This document shows positions 24,026-31,597 of a DNA stretch of 64,000 nucleotides, piece after piece (position 1 is the first letter of the stretch; each line of letters begins with the position of its first letter). The DNA comes from CAXMMR01 sp963692975. Its GTDB lineage: Bacteria > Pseudomonadota > Alphaproteobacteria > Acetobacterales > Acetobacteraceae. The stretch spans positions 186,001 through 250,000 of the forward strand of contig CAXMMR010000023.1 in the NCBI GenBank assembly GCA_963692975.2, written 5' to 3'. The translations under genes and the position numbers were made by a program. The notes below the pieces were generated by a model, which ran no database searches, was not told the DNA's origin, and was given only the letters and a program-made list of their open reading frames with translations.

Positions 24026-25186
24026 TCAGGCTTCGGCATACTGGCCGGCGCGCCAGGTTCCAAGCACGTCGAGCTCGCCCGACAGCAGCACCAGGTCGGC
24101 GCGCTGGCCCGGCGCGATCCGGCCTGCCACCTCGGAGAGGCCGAGCAGCGCCGCCGGCAGCTCCGAGGCCATTCGCAGCGCCCGCTCGATCCCGAGCCCG
24201 AGGCCGAATGCCATGTTGCGCACGCAGGCGATCAGCGTCGTGTCCGCGCCCGCCAGCGTGCCCTGGTCATCCATCAGCCGGCCGTCCCGCCGGCTGATCC
24301 AGCGCCCGTTCAGCTGAAATCCGTCGAGCGTCGTGCCGGCGACCGCCATCGCGTCGCTGACCAGGAACATCGACGGCCCCGCGGGCGAGGCCAGCGCCAG
24401 GCGCAGCATCGCCGGGTGCACATGGACGAAATCGGCGATCAATCCGCATCGCACGCCCGCCGCCAGCAGCGCCGCCGCAACCAGCCCAGGCTCGCGGCCG
24501 GCCGGCGCCGGCATCGCGTTGTAGAGGTGGGTGACGCCGCTGATCCCGGCGGCAAAGCCGGCTTGCGCCGCCTCGATCCCGGCCGCGCTGTGCCCGGCCG
24601 AGACCACCGCTCCGGCCCGCACCAGCCGCGCCACGGCGGTGGGCGCCACCTCCTCCGGCGCCACCGTCACCAGCAGCCGCCCGGGCGACAGACGCGCCGC
24701 CGCCGCCTCCAGCAACGCGATGTCCGCCTCGCCAGCCCGGCGGATGAAGTCGTGCCGGTGCACGCCGGGCCGGCCGGGGCTGATGAACGGGCCCTCCAGG
24801 TGCAGGCCCAGCACGCCCGATCCGGGCTCGGCGGCCAGCGTCGCGGCCGCATCGATGGCGCGCGGCATCAGCTCGGGCCGGTCGGTGATCAGCGTCGGCA
24901 GCAGGCCGGTGACGCCGAACGGCCGGTGCGCGTCGGCGATCGCCTGCGCCGCCTCGGCCGATGGATCGTCGTTGAACTGCACCCCGCCGCCGCCATTGAC
25001 CTGCACATCGATCAGGCCCGGCGCGAGCACCGCGCCGGACGGCAGCCGATGGCTCGCCACGCCGACGAGCGACCGGTCCGCCAGCACGGCGGTGATCCGG
25101 CCCGACGTGACGAGCAGCGCTTTGCCCTCGATAAGCCCGCCGTCCAGCAGCATGCGGCAGCCGCCCAGCAGCACCGCGCCACCCAT
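24026..25186 (-). CDS. nagA: N-acetylglucosamine-6-phosphate deacetylase
   Basis: 386 residues from the ATG at 25186. The amidohydrolase barrel shows LAPGLIDVQVNGGGGVQFND, the metal-binding Glu of GLHLEGPFISP, SAGHS, HLYNAM, and LVSDAM with the catalytic Asp. NagA deacetylates GlcNAc-6-P during aminosugar and peptidoglycan recycling. nagB and PTS components are not adjacent. It ends 29 bases before the methyltransferase start. Confidence 0.94.
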   Translation of the reverse strand: MGGAVLLGGCRMLLDGGLIEGKALLVTSGRITAVLADRSLVGVASHRLPSGAVLAPGLIDVQVNGGGGVQFNDDPSAEAAQAIADAHRPFGVTGLLPTLITDRPELMPRAIDAAATLAAEPGSGVLGLHLEGPFISPGRPGVHRHDFIRRAGEADIALLEAAAARLSPGRLLVTVAPEEVAPTAVARLVRAGAVVSAGHSAAGIEAAQAGFAAGISGVTHLYNAMPAPAGREPGLVAAALLAAGVRCGLIADFVHVHPAMLRLALASPAGPSMFLVSDAMAVAGTTLDGFQLNGRWISRRDGRLMDDQGTLAGADTTLIACVRNMAFGLGLGIERALRMASELPAALLGLSEVAGRIAPGQRADLVLLSGELDVLGTWRAGQYAEA

Positions 25187-25203
25187 CCTTCCGACTGCGC
25201 GCG

Positions 25204-25860
25204 TCACTCGCTGTAGCGCTGCTCGGCCCAGGGATCGGCGTTGTTGTGGTAGCCGCGGGTTTCCCAGAAGCCGCGCCGGTCCCGCGCCGCCAGCTCGATC
25301 CGGCGCACCCATTTGGGCGACTTCCACAGATAGAGGCGCGGGATCAGCACCCGCACCGGGCCGCCATGCTCGCGCGAGATAGGCCGGCCCTCCCACTCAT
25401 GCACCAGGAACACGTCCGGCTGGTCGAACTGGTCGAGCCGGACGTTGGTCGTGTAGCCGTCATGGGCGTGGAACAGCACGTGCCGCGCCTCGTCCTTCGG
25501 CTCCACCATCGCCAGCAGCGCCGATGCGGCCACCCCGCGCCAATGATTGTCGTAGCGCGACCAGCTGGTCACGCAATGCATGTCGGAGACGCTGTCGCTC
25601 TGCGGCATGGCCAGCAGGTCGGCCAGCGCGAGGCTCAGCGGCCGGCGACAGAACCCGTCGATGTCAAGCCGGAACTTCGCCTCCGTCACGTCGGGCTGCT
25701 GCCCGAGGTCGAGCACCGGCCAATCCTTGACCAGGGTCTGCCCGGGCGGCAGCCGCGCTGCGCCCGGCTCAGTCGGCTGGCCGACGAGCGCTCGCTTCTC
25801 GTCCGCCCAGCGTAGCTTGCTGCGCGTGAGCTTGCTGTCCGTCGGTGGCTCGTTCTGCAT
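25204..25860 (-). CDS. Sulfite oxidase-like molybdopterin oxidoreductase
   Basis: 218 residues from the ATG at 25860; the family typically begins shortly before KLxRSKLRWADEKR. The Moco-ligating Cys is in MHCVTSWSRYDNHWRG, followed by DGYTTNV and the LPRLYLWKSPKW-like segment (IPRLYLWKSPKWV), which mark the YuiH/YedY-like single-domain group. No Tat signal is present, unlike MsrP, so it is probably cytoplasmic. The substrate is unknown. It requires the cofactor started by moaA. Its stop lies 18 bases upstream of the nagA start. Confidence 0.88.
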   Translation of the reverse strand: MQNEPPTDSKLTRSKLRWADEKRALVGQPTEPGAARLPPGQTLVKDWPVLDLGQQPDVTEAKFRLDIDGFCRRPLSLALADLLAMPQSDSVSDMHCVTSWSRYDNHWRGVAASALLAMVEPKDEARHVLFHAHDGYTTNVRLDQFDQPDVFLVHEWEGRPISREHGGPVRVLIPRLYLWKSPKWVRRIELAARDRRGFWETRGYHNNADPWAEQRYSE

Positions 25861-26079
25861 TGCCTCGCCTGCGGCAGGACCGATCCGCGTCAGAGCGACA
25901 TCAGGACGCGCCACTGTCAATCGTCGTGATCGCGGTGGTCACGGCGATGCCGGCGTTCTCAGAGCAGTCCGCGCTGATGATCGTCTGGAGGTGGGTGAAC
26001 GTCGCGCCGAGCAGGCAGAGCGCGTAGCTCGCCCGCAGACCGACGGAAACAGACGCGTAAAGTCGAGGTTCTGAGACGC

Positions 26080-26658
26080 CTAGACATACTTCAAGGCGAC
26101 GAAGCCGACCACGATCAACGCCAGCGTCGCCATCGTCACCATCGTCAGCCGCCGCTCGACAAAGCCGCGCACCGGCTCGCCGAAGAACCGCAGCAGCCCG
26201 GCCACCAGGAAAAACCGCACGCCCCGCGTCAGCGAGGCCGCCGCCACGAATACCGGAAAACTGAACCCGGCGGCGCCGGAGGCAATGGTCACGATCTTGA
26301 ACGGGATGGGCGTCAGCCCTTTGATCAGGATCACCCAAAGGCCGTATTGGACGTAACGTTGCCGGAACGTCTCGAACGCCGCCTGGTAGTGGTAGAAGCG
26401 CAGGATCGGCAGAGCGACGCGGGCGAACAGCGCGTAGCCGATGTAATAGCCCAGCATCCCGCCCAGCACGCTCGCGACCGTGCACAGCGCCGCCAGTGCC
26501 CACGCCCGACGCGGCCGCGCCAGCACCATCGGGATCAGCAGCACGTCCGGCGGGATCGGGAACACGCTGCTCTCGGCAAAGCTCACCACCGCCAGCCAGA
26601 GCGGCGCGCGCGGGCTGGCCGACAGCTTCAGAACGCGCTCGTAGACAGCTCGCAGCAT
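26080..26658 (-). CDS. YqaA family membrane protein (DedA/VTT-like)
   Basis: 192 residues with four or five membrane helices. The motif SFAESSVFPIPPDVLLIPMVL and the later GLTPIPFKIVTIASGAAGF are the two re-entrant, proline-containing segments of the DedA/YqaA (VTT) superfamily, members of which act in lipid flipping or envelope homeostasis. It is an inner-membrane protein; the exact substrate is unknown. Between it and the sulfite-oxidase-like gene (25861-26079) no supported gene was found. Confidence 0.88.
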   Translation of the reverse strand: MLRAVYERVLKLSASPRAPLWLAVVSFAESSVFPIPPDVLLIPMVLARPRRAWALAALCTVASVLGGMLGYYIGYALFARVALPILRFYHYQAAFETFRQRYVQYGLWVILIKGLTPIPFKIVTIASGAAGFSFPVFVAAASLTRGVRFFLVAGLLRFFGEPVRGFVERRLTMVTMATLALIVVGFVALKYV

Positions 26659-26705
26659 GGCGGACTCCAGACCTGTTCCGAGCTTAGGGCAATAAGGTTA
26701 AAGAA

Positions 26706-26797
26706 GGATGAGAAAGGCCAGGGCTCCGCCCTGGACCCGCCGGGGCCGTGAGGCCCCAAACCCCGTCCGTTAAGGGGCAAAGCCCCTTGCCTTGCCC
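26706..26797. repeat. Family A hairpin repeat, copy 8 (rearranged)
   Basis: AAGGCCAGGGC-TCC-GCCCTGG, then CCGGGGCC-GTGA-GGCCCC, then AAGGGGC-AAA-GCCCCTT directly before the stop of the histidine kinase gene. The right-module stems are followed by a left-module stem, so this copy is rearranged or a fusion of two. Confidence 0.8.
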
Positions 26798-28201
26798 TCA
26801 GGCCGGCAACGTAATCGTCGCCCGAGTGCCCTTCCCGCCGCGATTGCCCAGCGCCACGTCGCCGCCATGCGCGCGCAGGATATTGCGCGCGATCGACAGC
26901 CCGAGCCCGGTGCCGCCGGTCTCCCGGTTTCGGCTCGCCTCCACGCGGTAAAACGGGTCAAACACGCGCTCGAGCTCGTCGGGCGGAATGCCCGGCCCGT
27001 CATCGTCGACGAACACGGTGATGATGCCGGGACCGCCCCGGTGCAGCACCACCTGCGCGCCGCCGGCGTATTTCACCGCGTTGCCGACCAGGTTCGCCAT
27101 CGCCCGCTTCAGCGCCATCGGCCTTGCCTGCACCACCATGTGCTCCGGCCCGTGATAGCGCAGCTGCTCGCCCGCCTGCGCGGCGTCGGTCGCCTCGTCG
27201 ACGACGGTGCGCAGCAACGCCGGCAAGTCAAGTGCGACCGCCGGCTCGGCGCGCGAGGCGTCGCGGCCGAAGGCGAGGGTTGCGGCGACCATTGCCTCCA
27301 GCTCGTCGAGGTCGGCGAGGAACTTGCCGCGCAGCTCGTCCTCTTCGATGAACTCGGCGCGCAGCTTCATCCGGGTGATCGGCGTGCGCAGATCGTGGCC
27401 AATCGCCGCGATCAGGAACGTGCGGTCCTGCACGAAGCGGCGGATACGCGCCGCCATGGTGTTAAAGGCGACAGCGGCGGTGCGCACCTCGATGGGTCCC
27501 GCCTCGGGCAGCGGCGGCGCGTTGACGTCGCGCCCGAGCCGCTCGGCGGCGGCCGCCAGCGTCGCCACCGGCCCGGTCAGCCGCCGCACCGCCCATACCG
27601 AAAGCAACGCCGCGGCGATCGTCATCAGCACGAACGCCGCCAGAAAGGTCGGCGAGTTCCAAAACAGCACCGGCCGCAGCCGCAGCCGGACGTTCAGCCA
27701 GCTCTCGTCCGGCAGGTGCACCGCCACCTCGAGCTTGTGCGAGCGCCGGTCGCACCGCACGACGATCATGCGCGGATGCTGACCGGGCAGCATCCGCAAG
27801 CTGTGGATGCTGACCCGCACCACATCCTCCAGCCATTGCGGCGGCAGCCCGGTCAGCTGCGCCGTCGGCGCCGGCCCGACGGCGGCGTTCCAGCCGCTCG
27901 GCAGGTCGAGCTCCTGCAGCACCCGCGGCCGCTGCTCGGGCGGCACGCTGATGACGCTGCGGAAGATCGTCGAGATGCGCACCCCAATGTCGCGCGCCTC
28001 GGAAAAATGCTGCAGGCCGATGCTGTCATAGGCGTGGATCGTGAGCCCCAGCCCCTGCACCAACGCCAACCCGAACAGCAGCGTGATCAGCGTGCGCGAC
28101 GCGAGCGAGCCGGGCCAGCGCGGCGCCGACCAGCAGCGGACCGACCAGCGCCGGCGCCGCGGGAGCGTCGCTGCCGTAAGGCCCTCAGGCACGTTCGACA
28201 T
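26798..28201 (-). CDS. Sensor histidine kinase (EnvZ-like)
   Basis: 467 residues. Two membrane helices (about residues 36-56 and 182-204) flank a periplasmic domain of roughly 125 residues. HAMP, a HisKA phosphoacceptor AAIGHDLRTPITRMKLRAEF and a HATPase domain (NLVGNAVKYAG, DDDGPGIP, TGLGLSIARNIL) follow. The HDLRTPLTR form is typical of EnvZ-type kinases. It overlaps the response regulator gene by 17 bases, so the pair is coupled. The stimulus is unknown. Confidence 0.95.
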   Translation of the reverse strand: MSNVPEGLTAATLPRRRRWSVRCWSAPRWPGSLASRTLITLLFGLALVQGLGLTIHAYDSIGLQHFSEARDIGVRISTIFRSVISVPPEQRPRVLQELDLPSGWNAAVGPAPTAQLTGLPPQWLEDVVRVSIHSLRMLPGQHPRMIVVRCDRRSHKLEVAVHLPDESWLNVRLRLRPVLFWNSPTFLAAFVLMTIAAALLSVWAVRRLTGPVATLAAAAERLGRDVNAPPLPEAGPIEVRTAAVAFNTMAARIRRFVQDRTFLIAAIGHDLRTPITRMKLRAEFIEEDELRGKFLADLDELEAMVAATLAFGRDASRAEPAVALDLPALLRTVVDEATDAAQAGEQLRYHGPEHMVVQARPMALKRAMANLVGNAVKYAGGAQVVLHRGGPGIITVFVDDDGPGIPPDELERVFDPFYRVEASRNRETGGTGLGLSIARNILRAHGGDVALGNRGGKGTRATITLPA

Positions 28202-28904
28202 CGCAGGCCAGCACGTAGCCGCCGCCGCGCACCGTCTTGATCAGCTGCGCGTGCCGGCCGTCATCCTCCAGCTTGCGCCGCAGCCGGCTGATCGCAACGT
28301 CGATCGCGCGGTCGAACGGCCCGGCCTGGCGGCCGCGCAGCAGGTCGAGCAGCATGTCGCGGGTGAGCACGCGGTTGGCGCGGTCGAGCATCGCGACCAG
28401 CAGGTCGTACTCGCCGCCGGTCAGCACCACCTCGACGCCGTCCGGGTTGAGCAGCCGGCGCCGCGCCGGCTCCAGCAGCCAGCCGCCGAAGCGCAATCCG
28501 CGCGGCGCCGGCTCGACCCGCCGCTCCGCCCGCTCCGAGCTGCGCCGCAGCACCGCGCGGATGCGGGCGAGCAGCTCGCGCGGGTTAAACGGCTTCGGCA
28601 GGTAGTCGTCAGCGCCGAGCTCGAGCCCGATGATGCGGTCGGTCTCCTCGCCCATCGCGGTCAGCATGACGATCGGCACGTCGGACTGGGTGCGCAGCCA
28701 GCGCGCCAGGTCCAGCCCGCCCTCGCCCGGCAGCATCAGGTCGAGTACGACGAGCTGGTAATGGCCATTGGGCCAGTTCCGCCGCGCCTCGCGCGCGTCG
28801 CGGGCGGAGGTGACGCGGAAGCGGTTGCGCTCGAGAAAGCGCGCCAGCAGCTCGCGGATCTCCCGATCATCGTCGACCACCAGCACATGCGGCATCGTCT
28901 CCAT
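28185..28904 (-). CDS. OmpR-family response regulator
   Basis: 239 residues from the ATG at 28904 (AGGTG upstream); an ATG at 28895 and a GTG at 28913 are alternatives. The receiver domain has the acidic pocket VVDDD, the phospho-Asp in VVLDLMLPG and the Lys in LPKPF. The C-terminal winged helix ends LIKTVRGGGYVLACD. It should regulate transcription in response to the coupled kinase. Target genes are not evident from the neighbourhood. Confidence 0.96.
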   Translation of the reverse strand: METMPHVLVVDDDREIRELLARFLERNRFRVTSARDAREARRNWPNGHYQLVVLDLMLPGEGGLDLARWLRTQSDVPIVMLTAMGEETDRIIGLELGADDYLPKPFNPRELLARIRAVLRRSSERAERRVEPAPRGLRFGGWLLEPARRRLLNPDGVEVVLTGGEYDLLVAMLDRANRVLTRDMLLDLLRGRQAGPFDRAIDVAISRLRRKLEDDGRHAQLIKTVRGGGYVLACDVERA

Positions 28905-28980
28905 CAGCCACACCTAGCGCGCGTCGGCACCCCACCGGAACGTCTCGTTGCACTCCGTTGCAATGACGAACAACGGCAAG

Positions 28981-29020
28981 CGCTTCTTTTTTGAAAAAAA
29001 GAAGCAAAAAACTTTCATCC
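28981..29020. repeat. Family B A/T-run hairpin, single arm
   Basis: GCTTCTTTTTT-GA-AAAAAAGAAGC followed by AAAAAACTTTCATCC. It is the only family B locus in the window without an inverted partner. It lies in the 261-base gap upstream of the response regulator and downstream of the YXWIPAHW gene; the remainder of that gap shows no recognised gene. Confidence 0.9.
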
Positions 29021-29165
29021 GAGAGAGCGTGTCTGGGAATGCGCTAGGGTAGTCAGCTGGCATGGCTGCCGGAGCATTAAAGCTGAGCGGCCTCCTAGCC
29101 GTGAGCATCGGAGCGCACGCCAGGCGCGTCAGATGACCACTAGAGTAGCATTGTCAGAGACGCTC

Positions 29166-29498
29166 TCAGCGCCAATGGGCGGGTATCCATACCCACGCCC
29201 CCTGCCGCGCCGCCCAATGGCCCGGCACATACTGGTGATAGCCGTAGCCGGCCCGACGGAACGCCCAATGCGCCGGGATCCAGACGTAGGTCCGGCCGTC
29301 CCAATGCCAATGCGCGCGCTCCAGCACGTAGCGCTCCGGCGGGCCAGGCGGCGGCGGCGGCGGCACAAAGCCGGGCTCGGCCGGGATCGGCGCGTAGGCG
29401 CCCGGCGGCGGCGGCCCGCCATCAGGCGGATAAGGCTGCGCCAGGGCACTGCCGCAGAGCAGCGTACCGACAAGCACCCAACTGCAGGCTGATCTCAT
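29166..29498 (-). CDS. Small exported YXWIPAHW-repeat protein
   Basis: 110 residues from the ATG at 29498, with a GGAGG site 8 bases upstream. The signal peptide (SACSWVLVGTLLCGSALAQ) is followed by a proline-rich segment, then aromatic repeats of the Y.W.P.HW type: YVWIPAHW, YHQYVPGHW, WVWIPAHW. Such short periplasmic or secreted proteins are common in Acetobacteraceae and Burkholderiales. Function unknown, possibly envelope-associated. Confidence 0.82.
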   Translation of the reverse strand: MRSACSWVLVGTLLCGSALAQPYPPDGGPPPPGAYAPIPAEPGFVPPPPPPGPPERYVLERAHWHWDGRTYVWIPAHWAFRRAGYGYHQYVPGHWAARQGAWVWIPAHWR

Positions 29499-29529
29499 GC
29501 AAAACGCCTCCATCAACGACGGCAAGTCA

Positions 29530-29733
29530 GAAAGGCCAGAGCTCTGCCCCGGATCCGCTGGGGCCGCGAGGCGCCAAACCCCATCCCCTGGACTCATGAC
29601 GGTCGCTTCCTTGCTTGGCGAAGCCATTCAAATCAATGCTCACGTCCCTCCACCCGGCCGGGTGCCACCGCGAAGAGATGGATTTTAAAGGCTTCGCCTT
29701 GAATGGGGTCCAGGGGCAACGCTCCTGGCCTTC
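29530..29733. repeat. Family A hairpin repeat, copy 9 (full composite, reverse)
   Basis: Reverse composite: degenerate right-module stems (GCTGGGGCC...), then CTTGCTTGGCGAAGCCATTC in the middle, and a clean left module (AAAGGC-GAA-GCCTTT and CCAGGAGC-GTT-GCCCCTGG with one mismatch). It fills the gap before the ilvD stop codon, 5 bases away. Confidence 0.85.
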
Positions 29734-29738
29734 CTGTG

Positions 29739-31418
29739 CTAGATATCCGCATACACATGCGTCTCCGCCGCCCCGCCCGGCTGCGTCACCGCGCCGAGAT
29801 GCGCCGGGCCGACGAGCTGCGCGTATTTCCAAATTGCGCCCGAATTGTAGTCGGTCCCCCGCGGCTGCCAGGCCGCGCGCCGCGCCGACAGTTCCGCCTC
29901 GTCGAGCACCACCTCGATGGTGCCCGCGTCGGCGTCCAGCGTGATCGTGTCGCCATGGCGCAGCAGCGCGATCGGCCCGCCCAGCGCCGCCTCCGGCCCG
30001 ACATGGCCGACGCAAAAGCCCCGCGTACCGCCCGAAAACCGCCCGTCCGTGATCAGCGCCACCGCCTCGCCCATGCCCTGCCCATAGATCGCCGCCGTGG
30101 TCGACAGCATCTCGCGCATCCCCGGCCCGCCGCGCGGCCCCTCATAGCGGATGACGATCACGTCGCCCGCCTTGTAGGCCCGCGCCTGCACCGCGGCGAA
30201 CGCCTCCTCCTCGCTGTCGAAGCACAGCGCCGTGCCGGTGAACTGCCGTCGCGCCAGCCCGGCGACCTTCACGATCGCCCCGTCCGGCGCCAAATTCCCG
30301 GTCAACCCAACCACGCCGCCAGTCGGCGCCAACGCCCGGCTCACCGGGTAGATCACGTCCTGCCCCTCGGGAAACGAGACGCCCTGGAGGTTCTCCGCCA
30401 GCGTCTTGCCGGTCACCGTCAGGCAGTCGCCATGCAGCAGCCCGGCGTCAAACAGCGCCCGCAGGATCACCGGAATGCCGCCGACGCGATGCACGTCGAG
30501 CGCCACGTATTTCCCACCCGGCTTGAGGTCCGCGATATACGGCGTGCGCCGCATGATCTCGACCACGTCGGCCATCGTGAACCGTATGCCCGCCTCGTGC
30601 GCGATCGCCGGCAGATGCAGCCCGGCATTGGTCGAGCCACCCGTCGCGCCGACACAAACCGCCGCATTCTCAAGGCTCTTCAGCGTCACGATGTCACGCG
30701 GCCTGAGCTGACGCTCAACCAAATCCATCACCGCCCGGCCGCTCTGCACCGCCCAGGCGTCGCGCTCCTCATACGGCGCCGGCGCCCCCGCCGACCCGGG
30801 CAGAGCCAGCCCGATCGCCTCGGAGACCATCGCCATCGTGTTCGCCGTGAACTGCCCGCCACACGCCCCCGCCGAGGGGCAAGCAACGCACTCCAGCTCG
30901 TGCAGCTCCGCGTCGGTCATCTTGCCGGCCGCGTGCATGCCCACCGCCTCGAACACGTCGACCACGGTCACGTCGCGGTCCTGAAATCGCCCGGGCAGGA
31001 TCGTGCCGCCATACATAAACACGCTCGGCACGTTGAGCCGCACCATCGCCATCATCATGCCCGGCAGCGACTTGTCGCACCCCGCGAGCCCCACCAGCGC
31101 ATCGTAGCAATGCCCCCGCATCGTCAGCTCGACGCTGTCGACGATGCACTCCCGGCTCACCAGCGAGGACTTCATCCCCTGGTGCCCCATCGCGATCCCG
31201 TCGGTGACCGTGATGGTGGTAAACTCGCGCGGACTGCCGCCGGCCTCGGCAACCCCGAGCTTGACCGACTTGGCCTGCCGGTCGAGCGCGATGTTGCACG
31301 GCGCCGCCTCGTTCCAGCAGGTCGCGACGCCGACCAGCGGCTGCGCAATCTGCTCCTCGGTCATGCCCATCGCATGGTAGTACGAACGATGCGGCGCCCG
31401 GCCGGGACCCTCGGTCAC
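29739..31418 (-). CDS. ilvD: Dihydroxy-acid dehydratase, 5' end frameshifted
   Basis: 559 residues from a GTG at 31418. IlvD dehydrates dihydroxy acids in the valine/isoleucine pathway. Cluster-binding cysteines lie in CWNEAAPCN, LAGCDKSLPG and CPSAGACGGQFTANT, and the C-terminal DGRFSGGTRG is intact. The family normally starts about 16 residues earlier with xKxWDKSxLPSRHVTEGP. Here MLKKRWDKSS is encoded from an ATG at 31464 but in another frame. LPSRHVTEGP then follows in the main frame, so one extra G in the GGG at 31433-31435 (plus strand) breaks the gene. Translation may restart at the GTG. Confidence 0.9.
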   Translation of the reverse strand: MTEGPGRAPHRSYYHAMGMTEEQIAQPLVGVATCWNEAAPCNIALDRQAKSVKLGVAEAGGSPREFTTITVTDGIAMGHQGMKSSLVSRECIVDSVELTMRGHCYDALVGLAGCDKSLPGMMMAMVRLNVPSVFMYGGTILPGRFQDRDVTVVDVFEAVGMHAAGKMTDAELHELECVACPSAGACGGQFTANTMAMVSEAIGLALPGSAGAPAPYEERDAWAVQSGRAVMDLVERQLRPRDIVTLKSLENAAVCVGATGGSTNAGLHLPAIAHEAGIRFTMADVVEIMRRTPYIADLKPGGKYVALDVHRVGGIPVILRALFDAGLLHGDCLTVTGKTLAENLQGVSFPEGQDVIYPVSRALAPTGGVVGLTGNLAPDGAIVKVAGLARRQFTGTALCFDSEEEAFAAVQARAYKAGDVIVIRYEGPRGGPGMREMLSTTAAIYGQGMGEAVALITDGRFSGGTRGFCVGHVGPEAALGGPIALLRHGDTITLDADAGTIEVVLDEAELSARRAAWQPRGTDYNSGAIWKYAQLVGPAHLGAVTQPGGAAETHVYADI

Positions 31419-31484
31419 GTGGCGCGACGGCAGGGCTCGATTTGTCCCAGCGCTTTTTCAGCATGGTGAGGCTCCAAGGAAAGA

Positions 31485-31597
31485 GGTTCTTTTTTGAAAA
31501 AAAAGAACCAAAAAACTTTTATCCGATAAGGCTCTCGTCGTCTCAGCCGCGACAGCGGAACAAAAGTTTTTTGCTTCTTTTTTTCAAAAAAGAAGCG
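31485..31597. repeat. Family B paired A/T-run hairpins, copy 3
   Basis: The left arm is GGTTCTTTTTT-GA-AAAAAAAAGAACC followed by AAAAAACTTTTATCC; the right arm is AAAAGTTTTTT-GCTTC...GAAGC. Here the left arm is the GGTTC form and the right arm the GCTTC form. The right arm includes the stop codon of valS in its loop. Confidence 0.9.

Noticed and set aside
25861..26079. Possible short gene between the sulfite-oxidase-like and YqaA genes
   Set aside because: The minus-strand frame ending TTIDSGAS reads somewhat protein-like but has no usable start codon and no recognisable family.
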